From contig CAJJDN010000006.1 of assembly GCA_905182985.1 (NCBI GenBank), forward strand, positions 63,914 to 127,913: a stretch of DNA of 64,000 nt. The letters are read 5' to 3'. This DNA comes from Paramecium sonneborni. Lineage: Eukaryota > Ciliophora > Oligohymenophorea > Peniculida > Parameciidae. The notes below the pieces were generated by a model that made no database searches, had not been told where the DNA came from, and saw only the letters and a program-made list of their open reading frames with translations. The translations under genes were made by a program, and so were the position numbers. The number at the start of each line of letters is the position of its first letter. The stretch's first letter is position 1. Of the stretch, positions 25,249-38,526 are shown piece after piece.

Positions 25249-25978
25249 TCATACGAGTTTGATATCCTCAATATGGACTGGAGTCATTGGAAGATATTTA
25301 TATGATGGATCAGCATATTTAGTTTTTTTAACATGTTCAGATTATGTTGATCTTTCTTTAATAATTTTTGCATGTTATTTATGATACTAATTATTTGAAT
25401 AAAATAATGATATTTACTCTTTTCATCATTTCAGCTGTATAAATAGAGCTTATTTCTGTATAATGTGCTGATAATCTTTGATTTAATGTATTCAATGGAA
25501 AATGTAAAGAATTGGTTGCCTTTTTCATGACATAATCTAAATTATCAGGACTAAGAATATAACATTAAAATAACTTACTAGTATGATCTATTTTCAGAAG
25601 AATAATATACTAATCTGAATAGACCAGCTAATACAGCAATAGGACCTAAGAATACTGCTGCTCTCATTGGTCTTAACATATGATATCCTTAATGAGTTAA
25701 TCCTCTATATTATATATTCATATTTCTACTTTAATACTGAGTATTTATGTCCCATAAAGGCTGTAGCAAATAATACTCTTCTATTAAAGTAAACAAACAT
25801 TTAATTTGTTGGATGAAAACCAAATTCTCTTGGTCCAATCAAGAAAAATCTACCAATCTTTCCCAAAAGACCTTCATATTTACTTTATTACACTACCTGA
25901 TCTTTTAGCTAATTTCTCATTTACAACCACTGCAACTGGTTATAAAATCTTTAACCATGCCTATTGAATAGGATTCAT
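25249..25978 (-). CDS. Unknown protein of about 214 aa with one hydrophobic segment, apparent 1-nt frameshift
   Basis: Introns 25872-25896 (25 nt), 25551-25578 (28 nt) and 25387-25417 (31 nt) are clear. The exon sum is one base over a multiple of three, and the frame changes near 25725-25745 without a GT-AG intron. Coding-like pieces flank the break (RRVLFATAFMGH and NIQYRGLTHQGYHMLRPMRA). A hydrophobic stretch AAVFLGPIAVLAGLFRLVYY could be a membrane anchor; a mitochondrial inner-membrane role is possible but unproven. The break may be a sequence error. Confidence 0.6.
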
Positions 25979-25991
25979 CTTAATTAAATAA

Positions 25992-26450
25992 ATGTTATAA
26001 GAAACTTTTAATAAAAATTACTAATTACGCATTCGCAAATCCTTACCCAAATAACTGCCTAAACCATCTTTTGTTCCTATTATTGAAAGAAATTATCAAC
26101 TCTCTAAGATAAATCAAAATTACTAATTTCCTAGAAATGATACTTCCTTAGATTCTTGTGATGAAATGGAAATTTATGGTGTTTATGATCTAAATTAGTA
26201 AAACAACAAGAAAATTAAATTTAATAAACATCTTAGTGTTTTAGATGTTTAAATTCCTATCTAAAAAAGAAGACTTAAAACATTACATGAAGATAACCCA
26301 AAATAAATCAATTTATCTCTAAATATACAAAGAATCAAAACAGAGGTGTCTTAAGATAATATCTCTATTAAATTGCCATCTCTTAAATTTAGATCTAAAA
26401 AGAATGTGTTATAACTCAGATCAATTTCAAATACAATTTGCCATCAGTGA
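25992..26450 (+). CDS. Unknown 152-aa basic protein
   Basis: Intronless, 153 codons, from ATG 25992 to TGA 26448. Starts MLQETFNKNYQLRIRKSLPK. Rich in Lys, Asn, Gln and Ser. No family recognised. Its start is 13 bp from the divergent start at 25978. Confidence 0.6.
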
Positions 26451-26877
26451 ATATTATGACAATTTAAATTATCAACTTTTATCATCTCTAATTATTATTC
26501 TTTCTTAACATTGTTATACATTTTTATTTTACCAAAACATAATAAAATTTTCTGAATACCTTTATCTATAAATTAAAATCTTAATTTAAAATAATCTTAA
26601 TTTACATATCTTCTTTTTTTCTATACTAAAGCTCTTGGTTGTTGCTGATAAATTTTTTGGAAAATATTATAATTTTTAATATAATCCACTATTTGATATA
26701 ACTTTATAAAGAATAAAGTTGGAATCTTAAGATTATATGTATTAATGATTTAGCTAATAGTTAAATTTTATTATGATTTTTTGAGTTAACAGTATATATA
26801 AATTTGGAATTATAAAAATATGAATAGCAGGATATCAAATTTTGATAAATAAGGTATTTTGAATAATTTTAATAATA
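26451..26877. other. Non-coding spacer upstream of CFAP251
   Basis: AT-rich, no coding signal. The last 83 bases belong to the duplicated block. Confidence 0.4.
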
Positions 26878-27936
26878 ATGTCTGAATATCATGATGAATT
26901 TTAAGAAGATCAATAAAAATTGAATGCATTAAACCTGTCTTGGACATTAGGGTTTAATTACAAAATGGTAAATGGTGTTCACAACCTGACAAATGATTCT
27001 CGTAAGGTATGATAAATTTGAATGTTAGGAAATATTTTATGCAACAGCACATACAGGAGTGATATTTGATTATGGAAACAATTAATAAAGATTATTACAA
27101 GGACATGTATATAATTGTATGATTTTAGTGTAATAAAATATCATGCACAGCATATTGTAAGGAATTGGACATAATTGTAACTGCTGATGCAGGGCCTGAT
27201 AGTATGTTAGTAATATGGGATGCAAAGACAGGAGTACCAAGAAGGACAATATTTGAACCACATACAAATGGTGTATAAGCAGTGGATATTAGTGAAAATG
27301 GATAATATTTAGTAACATTATCAAAAGAAGAACCTGATAAAATATAATCTATATCATTTTGGGATTGGTAATCTTAAGATCCTCGTCTAAGAACAACAGT
27401 CTTAGATGATAAATTAAAAGATTATTAATACTATGTGACTATTAATAATAATGCCGAATAAAAATAGAATTAGCAATAAATATTTGAATTTGCTACTACA
27501 GGTAAGAAGAGAGTAGTATTTTGGAGTTGGGAATATGGAGCAGCAGGATTTGAATATTACAGTCCTGAAGTTTAAAAGAATAAAGTATTGACTTAAACAG
27601 TATTTATTCCAAAAAATAAAAATGTTGTCACAGGAACATTAGATGGATATATAATAGTTTGGGATGTATCTCTAATTATTGAGGAATATGGATAACCAGA
27701 TGAGAGAAGAGTGATTAAAATAGTAAATCTGATGAATGTGGCTAATAAATCTGAAACTTAATAGAAGAAAGGAAATGCTTAGATATTACTATTAAGAGTT
27801 TAAGGAAGATATTTGGTAGTAGGAGCGTCAAATGGATCTATAAGATTTTATGATTTTAAATTTAGAATTCGAGCTTGGTTTGAAGATGTTGTGATTGGAT
27901 AAAATGGATTAAATATTTAATGTATTAGTTCAATAA
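26795..27936 (+). repeat. 1142-bp direct repeat, first copy (truncated CFAP251 5' part)
   Basis: Bases 26795-27936 match 27938-29079 (offset 1143), with a single N at 27937 between them. This copy holds the CFAP251 start (26878) and the first third of its coding sequence, then is cut off at the N. The most likely cause is two contigs with an unmerged overlap. A real tandem duplication is possible but less likely because the N sits exactly at the junction. Confidence 0.9.
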
Positions 27937-27937
27937 N
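27937..27937. other. Single N at duplicate junction
   Basis: One undetermined base exactly between two copies of the same 1142-bp sequence. Confidence 0.99.
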
Positions 27938-28020
27938 TATATAAATTTGGAATTATAAAAATATGAATAGCAGGATATCAAATTTTGATAAATAAGGTAT
28001 TTTGAATAATTTTAATAATA

Positions 28021-31000
28021 ATGTCTGAATATCATGATGAATTTTAAGAAGATCAATAAAAATTGAATGCATTAAACCTGTCTTGGACATTAGGGTTTAA
28101 TTACAAAATGGTAAATGGTGTTCACAACCTGACAAATGATTCTCGTAAGGTATGATAAATTTGAATGTTAGGAAATATTTTATGCAACAGCACATACAGG
28201 AGTGATATTTGATTATGGAAACAATTAATAAAGATTATTACAAGGACATGTATATAATTGTATGATTTTAGTGTAATAAAATATCATGCACAGCATATTG
28301 TAAGGAATTGGACATAATTGTAACTGCTGATGCAGGGCCTGATAGTATGTTAGTAATATGGGATGCAAAGACAGGAGTACCAAGAAGGACAATATTTGAA
28401 CCACATACAAATGGTGTATAAGCAGTGGATATTAGTGAAAATGGATAATATTTAGTAACATTATCAAAAGAAGAACCTGATAAAATATAATCTATATCAT
28501 TTTGGGATTGGTAATCTTAAGATCCTCGTCTAAGAACAACAGTCTTAGATGATAAATTAAAAGATTATTAATACTATGTGACTATTAATAATAATGCCGA
28601 ATAAAAATAGAATTAGCAATAAATATTTGAATTTGCTACTACAGGTAAGAAGAGAGTAGTATTTTGGAGTTGGGAATATGGAGCAGCAGGATTTGAATAT
28701 TACAGTCCTGAAGTTTAAAAGAATAAAGTATTGACTTAAACAGTATTTATTCCAAAAAATAAAAATGTTGTCACAGGAACATTAGATGGATATATAATAG
28801 TTTGGGATGTATCTCTAATTATTGAGGAATATGGATAACCAGATGAGAGAAGAGTGATTAAAATAGTAAATCTGATGAATGTGGCTAATAAATCTGAAAC
28901 TTAATAGAAGAAAGGAAATGCTTAGATATTACTATTAAGAGTTTAAGGAAGATATTTGGTAGTAGGAGCGTCAAATGGATCTATAAGATTTTATGATTTT
29001 AAATTTAGAATTCGAGCTTGGTTTGAAGATGTTGTGATTGGATAAAATGGATTAAATATTTAATGTATTAGTTCAATAACTAATTTGTCATTTGCCAATG
29101 AGAATATGTTTTAAGAAGATTTAGAAACAGAATCTGATGAAGAGAAAGATAAGGATGAATAATCTTAAAAAAAATCAAAACCATTTGTATGTTAAGATTT
29201 CATTGTAGTTGATGATAAAGCAAATGTTATTTTGTTAAAGTCTTAACAATTCTAAGAAATTGAAAAAGAAAAGAAAAAAGGAACAGTTATTATGTCATCA
29301 ATAGTGTCCCCTATAATATCTATTTCTGTTAGACCAAATGTTACTGTTGTAGCATTTAGTTGTGAAGATAATAAAATTTATGAATGGAATTTTTATGAGA
29401 AACATAATAAATTAAAAGAGATAAAAGAGAAAGGAAGTGAATTATAAATTTAAAGTACTTTTATAGAATATAGTCCTGATGGTAATTATTTAGCTGTTTG
29501 TTCCAAAAACGGAATTGTTCATATGTATGATTGTAGAGAAGAAAAATGGCTTAAGAATCTATTAGTTTCTGAAACTGATAAAACTAAACCCAAAATTACT
29601 TATTTAACTTTTAGTATTGATTCAAAATATTTTGCTACTATTGATGAATCATATGCAGTGAGTGTATTCAATTTCGATTTTGATCCTAATAGTTAATTAA
29701 AATAATAAAAAGAATGGATATTTGCAGGTAAGTATAGAGTTCATCATGGACCAATAAAATCTGTTGCTTTTGGTGAAACACTTGATGAAAAAAATTAAGT
29801 GTAATTAAAAGTATTTACAATTGGTGAAGATATGAAATTAGCAGTTTATGATGTTTTAGATCCTACATAAGATCCATATAATAGAGTAAAATTAAGAAGT
29901 GTAGTATCTATTGAATAAGAATGTTTACCATCAGCTTGTATTTGGTATCCAATCAATTTATAAAGAGAAGATGTTTTATTAACAACTAATAGTGAATTCA
30001 AATTAAAATTATGGACTGTTTTAAAAGATCTTCGTATCATTTGTAAAAAGACATGTTTAGGTCCTACTTTTGGTGGACATATCAAACGATTATTATTATT
30101 AAATCCAAGTGATATGAAAAATGAATATTAAGATAAATATTTAGCATATTCTACAGGAGAGAAAGTTGTTGGGATTATTAAATTACCTTTAGATGGTAAT
30201 CCTAATAAAACAATGGGTTTAATTGCACATCCTGAAAAGATTGTTGATTTATCATCTACTTAAGATGGTAAATTATTTTTTACTTCAGGTGGAGATGATT
30301 TTGCAATAAATATTTGGAGTGTTGATTTTGCTGCTTTAGAAGATAATTTTTAAACTTAAGAAACAGAATATGAAATATTTTCAAATTTACTTGATGGAGG
30401 TCCTGAAGGATAAACTTTAAGAGATTTGAAAGATTTTTTTTATTATAGTCAAATTAGATCAAAAGATGAACATACAACAAAGGCTAGAAAATTAGATGGT
30501 TTAGTTCCATTAACTGCTATTGCAGATATGATGAGATCAATGGGATATTTTCCTACAAATTAAGAAATTGAAAATATGATAAATGAGATAAAATTTTCAA
30601 AATATCTTGAAACAGGGGAATAAATATCAGAATTAGAAATAAATACATTTCTTAAATTGTATGTAAATCATAAACCAGTAAATGGAGTTACTAAAGGATA
30701 AATATATGATGCATTAAAGACTCTTTCAAGTGATACTGGAGTTATGCCTTGGGATTAATTTATCGAAGTATTAAAATCAAAAGGTGAAAAATTAGATGAA
30801 TAAGAAATAGAATGTAATATTGAATATATAAAATAGATTATTTGGAATCATTGATGCCAAACAAAAATTATCCATAACAATTACATTTAAATAATTTATG
30901 TGATGATTTATTAGGTTTTGAAGATATGGATGGAACTTAGGAGTAATAAGAACAATAAGAAGAGGTTTAAGATGTTGGATCTGAAGATGAATAGTAATGA
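28021..31000 (+). CDS. CFAP251: WD-repeat ciliary protein CFAP251/WDR66
   Basis: Spliced product 970 aa. The first 750 residues hold many WD-type blades (LVIWDAKTG, TLDGYIIVWDVS, FTSGGDDFAINIWSV). Near residue 400 there is an acidic insert. The C-terminal 200 residues are EF-hand-like and helical (LVPLTAIADMMRSMGYFPTN, GVMPWDQFIEVL), the layout of CFAP251, a subunit of the calmodulin- and radial-spoke-associated complex at the base of radial spoke 3 in motile cilia. Introns: 28150-28171 and 28250-28271 (22 nt each) and 30814-30836 (23 nt). The very C-terminus is Glu/Gln-rich. Assignment to CFAP251 rather than another ciliary WD protein rests on this domain order. Confidence 0.75.
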
Positions 31001-31263
31001 ATTATATTTATTTTTATTATAATATTAAAATTAAATGATTATGGTAGTAGTTAATATAGAGGAAGGTATTTAAATGTATAAATATATAAAAAAAAATAAA
31101 AATAAAAAAGTATTTTGAGTATGATGAAAATGAGTAAATGAGGATTATGTAGATGATTATATAGCAGTATAATATTTAAATAATAAAAAAGTTTGGCAAA
31201 TCCAAGTAATTAATTAGAAATAATGATTGTTAATAATTATATTTTTCAAATTCAAATTTTTCA

Positions 31264-34200
31264 ATGTATAAAGAAGAGGCAATTCCATTAATCACATATG
31301 ATGCTTAAAATAGAAGTATATAAATGATCAATAGATAGGTTATAATTTGGGAGAAGAGGCGGCAAAAATGATTAGATCTATAAATACTCCCATAGCAATA
31401 ATATCAGTAGCAGGTTTGTATAGAACAGGGAAATCTTATTTGTTGAATAGAATAGTACTTAATCGTAGTAATGGTTTTGGAGTAGGACCAACAGTAAATC
31501 CATGTACAAAAGGTATGTGGGTTTGGGGGACACCAATAACAGTAGGGAAGACTACAATTTTGATAGTAGATTCAGAAGGAACAGGTGCATTAAATGATTC
31601 AGATGTTAATCATGACACAAGAATATTTGCTCTTGCTGTTTTATTAGCTTCATCATTTGTTTATAATTCAGTTGGAGCTATTGATGAAGGAGCATTAGAA
31701 TCATTAAGTTTTGTTGTTAATTTAACTAAATTTATATAATTAAGATCTAATGAAGAACCAGATTCTGAAGAGTATGGAGAATTTATGCCATAGTTCTTTT
31801 GGGTTTTGAGAGATTTCTCATTATAATTATTAGATAATAATGGAGATACATTAACAAGTCATTAATATTTAGAGAGATCCTTATAAGAATAACCAGGATT
31901 TTGTGATAGAGTTGAAGAGAAAAATAGAATTAGAAGATTATTAAGAACATTCTTTCCAGAAAGAGAATGTTTTACTTTAGTTAGACCAGTTAACAATGAG
32001 AGTTAATTATAATCATTACAATATTTGGATCTTAAATAATTAAGACCTGAATTTTATGAATAAGCAATATCATTGAGAAAAATGTTATTCTCTAAAGTTA
32101 AACCTAAATAATTTAGAGGTAAAACACTTACTGGTGGAATGTATATTAATTTAATTAAGTATATTATATTATTTTATTATTTAGTTCTTATTTATAAGCT
32201 ATGAATAATGGATGTGTTGCAACTATTGAAAGTTCATGGACTTATGTATTTAGAGAGGAGTGTAGAAAGTTATAAACTGAAGCCTTTGATATTTATGAAA
32301 AATAAATAAAAGAAAATTTATTATCTAAATTACCAACTACTCTTGAAGATATCAAAGCACTTAATAAGATATGTAAGACTAAGGCTATTGCACATATGGG
32401 TACTAATATTGAAATTACTCCATATCTTAATGAATTAAAACATAAAATCAAGGCTAAATTTGAAAATCTTTAGGCTTTTAATGAAACTGAATCTGTAGCT
32501 TTATGTAAATAATATTTAGTATCTCAATTTGCTCCTATTGATTAAAAATTAAAAATGTCAGAATATAAATCTTATGCTGAATTTGAAAAAGATTTAAAAC
32601 TATTTAATATCTTTTTAGAAGAACATGGACCTAAAGTTGTTAAAAGAAAATAAATGTTTGTAGAATTTATATAAAAAATGACTAGTGAAGGAGCTACATT
32701 TTTTGTTTAAAATATTCATTAAGATTTTGAAGGTTATAAGAAGTTTTCGGAAGAATCAATAAATAAATTATAAAATGGATTTAATACATTAAAATTAGAT
32801 TCATAAAAATAAGTAGATTAATAAAATTAATAAATTAAATAATTGAATTAATAGAATAATGATTTAAATTAAAAATATAAAACATAATGTGATGAATTTG
32901 AGTAATTAAAGTAAAGAAATGCTCAAACTATTTAATAGATGAAAACATAATTTGAGAATGATTATAATAAATTATAGATTAATTTTGAAGAATTGAAATA
33001 GAAATGTTAAGTAGCAGAAGAAGCATTGAAAAATTCAGAGAGAGAATAATTCATTTTGTAAAGTGAATCTAAAAAGAAGGAAGCTTTATTCGAATAAAAA
33101 ATATAACATTTATAAAAGTTGAATGATGAATTTAATAAAAAAGAGAAACAATACGATTCAAGTTTGATGACCTCTAAAAGTGAATTTTCAGTTAAATTGA
33201 GAGAATTGACAACATCATATGAATAAACTTTAAGTGAAGTAAGAAATTAGAATTTATAATTAAATGAAAAATTGTAAGAGACTTCAGATTAATTAATGTA
33301 ATTAGAGATTAAATATGAAAATTACTATTAAGTTTAAACTCATAAAGAGGAGAGTTAAAGTAATGCAATAAAGAAATTGATGTTATCTTAATAAACATTA
33401 CAAGAATAAATAAATATTGAAATTTAGAAGAATAAATAACTTTAAGATGAATTGTTATAGACTTAGATGTAAGTAGAATCAAATGAAGTAGGTGAATAAT
33501 ATAAATAATAAGTAAAGTAATTGGAAATTAGATTATAAGAATAGAAATAAATATAATTGAAAAGTGATGCAGTTTTGAATCAATAAATTTAATTTTTATA
33601 GATGGAATTGGAAGAGAAGAAAAATACTATAAATGATGTAAAAAAATCTCATGAATCAGCAATGTTAGCTTTAGAACAATCATAAAATACTTAAAATCAA
33701 TAATAGTTAAATAAATCGATAATAGATTTGAAAGAATAACATATGATAGAAGTAAGATAAATGGAATAGAATTCATAATAGTTGAGAAAGCAATTATAAT
33801 AATAATTAGATTAATTGTAGGGTGAATTGTAGGAAGCAGAGTTAAGAGGAGATGTATTTTTATAGGAGAAAAATAAATTATAGGAAGAATTAAGCGAATC
33901 ATATTAAGTTTAAGATGAATTAAAATAGAAGATATAATAATAGATGAAAGAGATGGAATCAAATAAGTATACATAATTTAGAGAGAAGGAATTGAGAATG
34001 AATTAAAGGATTAAACAATTAGAGGAAGAATTAAGTTAATGCAAATTATAATTATAGAATATGGGTAATTTGGATAAGAATAGTATTGAATAATAAGTGA
34101 ATGAGTTAAGAAATTATTATGAAATGGAAAAGGATGTTTTGGAAAGAAGAATTCATGAAGAAAGATAGAAGGCTGATTAGAAATATTAAATATTATTTGA

Positions 34201-36176
34201 AGAATAAGAATAAAAAATGAGAGATGAATAATAATAGTATGAAGAAGAAATAGAGACATTGAAAGATGAATTGAGAGAATTAGAAATCAATTTAACAACA
34301 TAATAATAATAATATGATAATGAAATAGAATTAAAAAATAAGTAACTTAATTCTATGGAAAATATATTGAATGAGACAAAAGAATAATTGTTATAATTAT
34401 AAAATAGTTTTTAAACTTAAGTTGAATAAAGAATTAATAATTTAAATGTAACAATTTAATCATTAGAAAGTTAATTAACTACATAATAATAGAATAATTA
34501 ATAATTAGTAAAGGAAAACTAATTAATAACTTAGAAGATGGAAAATTTGGATGTGAAACTTTAATAGAAATTAAGCGAATTTAAATAATTGAAAGATGAT
34601 TAAGAAAAAGAGAAGAATTAATTATAAGAATAATTGTAAGATTTAAGAAGAAAATACACAGTAACTTGTGATGAATATTTGGAAAAGAAAATAAATTATG
34701 AGAAAGCAATAGCATTGAGTGCTTAATAGAATGAATTTTTTGCTAAAAAAGTTGAAGAACTTGAAAGATAATTAGAGAGTTGTAATTTGAAATATGAAGA
34801 GAGAATAAAGATTTAGAAATAAGAATGGACTCAAGAATTATCAGATAGATTATAAAAATTAAATGAAGATAAGTAGATGATAGAATCAAAGAGTACTTAA
34901 CTTAAAAAATAATTGAGAGAAAAAGAAACTTGGTTATTGAAAGCTTAATAAGATTTAGAGAAAGAAACAGCATTATCAACAGAAAAGATTGCATATTTAG
35001 AATAGAAATTAAGAGAACATGAATAGTAAACATCTTCAGAAAATACAAATGCTGCTATGTAATTAAAATAATTAAGAGAATAATTTAATTAATTAAAATA
35101 AAGATCATAAAATGAGATTGAATAACTTAAATCATAATTGACTAATCTAGAATTTGAGAAATAAGAAATATAAGCTAATTATGAAAAAGATAAAATTTTA
35201 TGGGTAATTATTAAAATTTATATTTTTAGTAAGGAAAAACATAGTTTTTAGAATCTTAAAGAGAATCATTAAAATAAGAGTTAGCTGATGCAATGAGAAA
35301 GTTTGAAACAACTATTTAAACATTATAAAGATAGAGAAGTTTAGAGAGAAATGATCATAATTAAGATATTACAGAGATGTTAAGTTAAATAGAGAGAAAG
35401 TATTAAGATTAAGTTAAAGATATTTAATAATAAAATTAAAAGAAATGTGATGATTATTAAGAAAGAATTGAAAGATTAGAAAAAGAACTTAAATAATCTT
35501 AAAATAAAGAATTACTTGATTAATAATCAAAGATTGGATAATAATTTGAAAGAAAGACTGCTGAATTATTAGAGAATGAAAAGAGATTATTAAATACTAT
35601 TGAAGAATTAAAATAAGAAAGAGATTAACGCATACTTGAACATCATGAAGAAGTAGAATAAGAAAAAGAATATTGGAGAAATAAAATTAATGAATTAGAA
35701 GAAAGATAACGAGAATCAGATAAAAAATAATCTTAATTAATCTTTTATCATGAAAAAGAAAGAGCTAAATGGAGTTAAGAAAAAGATTATATCATGTAAT
35801 AAAAGATGGAATTGTAAGATTAATTATCCAGATTAGAAAAGAAAAAAGAATTATTGCTTAAAGAAAATGAGAAAATGAAGAATTCTTCAAAAAGTCTCAG
35901 AAAATACAATCCTAATCAAACTCTTAATAATAGTTATTTAAATAAATAAGCTAGTGATAAAAAGATACCTTCATAAGTAAATATATGTTTTATTCATTCT
36001 CTTAGGAAGTAGTTAATATGAGTTATGATGTTACCAAATCATTAGAGGATAAAGATTAAAGTACTAAGGAAAATTTATCTACTTCTACAACATTTGGTAG
36101 TTTCAAAAAGTATTATTAAATGATGAACTCAAAATAAGTCAGTCCTAGTAAAATTAAAGAAATTTCAGATATATGA
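31264..36176 (+). CDS. Guanylate-binding-protein-like GTPase fused to a giant coiled coil
   Basis: Spliced product 1602 aa. Residues 1-290 are a GBP/atlastin-type large G domain: P-loop GLYRTGKSYLLNR near 43, switch region CTKGMWVWG, DSEGTGAL, and the GBP-type RD motif in FFWVLRDFS. An all-helical GBP middle domain follows to about residue 500. The remaining 1100 residues are almost continuous Glu/Gln/Lys/Leu coiled coil. Introns: 31316-31338 (23 nt), 32159-32184 (26), 35204-35229 (26) and 35977-36005 (29). No C-terminal CaaX box or TM segment is seen, so it should be cytosolic and likely a long rod. Function unknown; GBPs hydrolyse GTP and oligomerise on membranes. Confidence 0.9.
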
Positions 36177-36205
36177 TAAATTAATATATATATAACACAA
36201 GAAAC

Positions 36206-37813
36206 TCAAATTTATGCAGACCATTCTTATCTTAGTGAATTTTCATAAAGGGATCTTTCTAATATATTATTAGCAAATGTTAAATCAACACAATATTGAT
36301 TTTATCTATCAATAATGCATTAACCTAATGCTGCATCATATAATGAAATAATAAATTTATCAATTTATCTAGGAGAGAAATGTTCCATTTATTTAGCCAA
36401 TGATTAAATTTCATCATCTGATAAATTGAAATTGACTTTAAATCTCTTTGAAAAAGCTTTAGCAGGATTTAAAATTAAAGAAATAAAAGAACTTTTTTAA
36501 AAGGTATCCTCAAATCCTTTTTTTAATAATTTAACTCTTTATTCTTCATTCAAATAATCAAATTTAACTATTTAATCAATTCTATCTAAAATAGCTTCAT
36601 CTAATTTATATGGTAAATTTGTAGCCAATATCAATGAATATTTTTTTGATGCTGCTGAGGTCTATGCTAAAAATGTTGATAAAGCAGCAGAAGTTTATTT
36701 TGAAGTACTTCTTTTATAAAATATTGCTTCAGCTTCATCTATAAATATAAGTGTTCCTTTAGGTGTAGATTAACACCAAGAGAATAATTTATCAATTTCT
36801 GGAACTGCCTATTCTCCTAATTTTTCAATATCTCCACCAGATATTACAGCAAAATGTAAACCTGAATTATAAGCAAGTAATTTTGCAAATAAAGTTTTAC
36901 CTGTTCCTGGTTAACCATGAAATAATAAATTTCTTAAAGGAGCTGATTAACTTTATTTAGCAATAAATCCAGAAGTTATTAATTTCAATGTTGTTTCTAA
37001 TCCAGGATTTAAAATTATTTTATCAAATATACGTTTAGAACTAGGCATCATCCATTTTAATGAACGACGAGATGTTTCTCTAACTAAACTAGGTTTAGTT
37101 AATAATGCTTCTAAACGTTTAAATCCAAGTCCTAAACTGTACTTACTAAAGAAAAAGGCACCACTCAAAAATAACATTACTTTTGCTATTGTTAATAAAC
37201 CTTAAGGATTTTATTACAAATATTGAAATCCCTATTAAAATTTAGCAAAATAAAGATTATGCAATTCAATTTTAGCTTATTTTTCTATTTAAGCTTTTTT
37301 CTCTTATTCTTAAATAATTAAATCAAAATTCTTTCTATAATTTTCAGCATTTAATTTAGCCTACAAAGTGATTTTCTTTTCCTCTAATTCAAATTATTTT
37401 TTCATTTGCATAGTTAAAGTTTCTCTTCTCATATTTTCTTATCTTTTAATAGATTCTTCTGTTTCTTCTCTCATTCTTTATGCAGTTAATTCTTTATCTT
37501 TCAATTTGTCTTTGATTCTATCTCTTTCTAATTTATCATTATAATCTGCTATCTATTAATTCACTTATTTTTAATGATCCATATTTCTTCTTCTTTCATC
37601 TCCTTCTACTTTCACTTTTTAAATTTCATTTTATTTTTGCTATGCTTATTTTTCTGCTCTTTTAGCTTCTTCAGTCTTAATCATTGCTTCAAGAGCTTTT
37701 GCAGCATGAGGTGACTTATTCAATTCACGTAAGGCCTTAATTCATAGTTTTATATAATATACTTAAGCTGCTCTTTCTAATGCTGTTGGATCAAAGACTC
37801 CTTAATTCTTCAT
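36206..37813 (-). CDS. ATAD3: ATAD3-type mitochondrial AAA+ ATPase
   Basis: 526 aa. N-terminal FDPTALERAAQALREL is characteristic of ATAD3. A long coiled coil follows (residues 40-190), then a hydrophobic membrane segment (VMLFLSGAFFFSKYSLGLGF) and an AAA+ module with Walker A (GQPGTGKT), Walker B (GTLIFIDEAEAI) and sensor LATN. ATAD3 sits in the mitochondrial inner membrane and is linked to nucleoid organisation and membrane contacts. One 27-nt intron (37736-37762) containing an in-frame TGA is removed. It lies 29 bp tail-to-tail from the GBP gene and 18 bp head-to-head from ARV1. Confidence 0.92.
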
Positions 37814-37831
37814 AATTAAATTTAATTATTT

Positions 37832-38478
37832 ATGAATTGTGTAAATTGCAATGCAAAAATTCAAAACCCCGATCCAATTACTTAATGTCCTCATTGTAAT
37901 CATCCATATTAAGATTGGTATTTCAGTTGTGAAAATAGCATACTCTTAGTTGATATGATTCTTTGTAAAGTAAGTGCTTATAGACATTTACTAATTAATA
38001 GTTAAGTAATCATTTTTTTATTTAACTTAAGTTTGCTCTAATTCCAACCTCCATTATTTTATTCATCACTTATATACTTTTAGAACTTTTCTACAAATAT
38101 TAATCTAATATATTACATAAATAAGAATAAAATTTTGAAGATGTTTAAAAATAAACTATTTATATCACATTAGCCCTCTTATAATAAATTTTTACAATAT
38201 ACATCATCTCATTAATTATATTCAGAAAACTTTAACATTAATAACTCATTACTGGTTTGATTATATCCTAATTTGGCAGATTAGCTATTATTATGTTTGT
38301 TATTTGGGGTCATTAGCCATTCTACAAATAGATGGCTTCTCTTTCAATCGTATTGAGTGAATGGACTACTATAAGATCTTTGTGTGAATAAAAGAATGAG
38401 TGGTTAAAAAGTGGCATAGTCATCATTTTGACTGTACTTTTAAGATATTTTGTGAACAATAGTATCACAATATTATGA
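37832..38478 (+). CDS. ARV1: ARV1 lipid-homeostasis membrane protein
   Basis: 206 aa. The N-terminal zinc-ribbon-like ARV1 homology domain is clear: MNCVNCNAK ... CPHCNHPYQDWY, followed by the hallmark LLVDMILCKVSAYRHLLIN. Several TM segments follow (ALIPTSIILFITYILLELFY, TIYIISLIIF, SGIVIILTVLLRYF). ARV1 is an ER protein affecting sterol and GPI-anchor handling. One 26-nt intron (38006-38031) sits just after the ARV1 motif. Confidence 0.88.
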
Positions 38479-38526
38479 TCATTTCAATAAAATGAATTGA
38501 TAAAATCGTATTTAATAAATATTTTT

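Noticed and set aside
27082..28410. Two identical 61-aa minus-strand ORFs
   Set aside because: Antisense of the duplicated CFAP251 5' region; identical because the block is duplicated.
33627..34259. Minus-strand hydrophobic ORFs within the GBP gene
   Set aside because: Antisense of the Glu/Gln coiled coil naturally reads as Leu/Ile-rich; the plus strand is a conserved gene.
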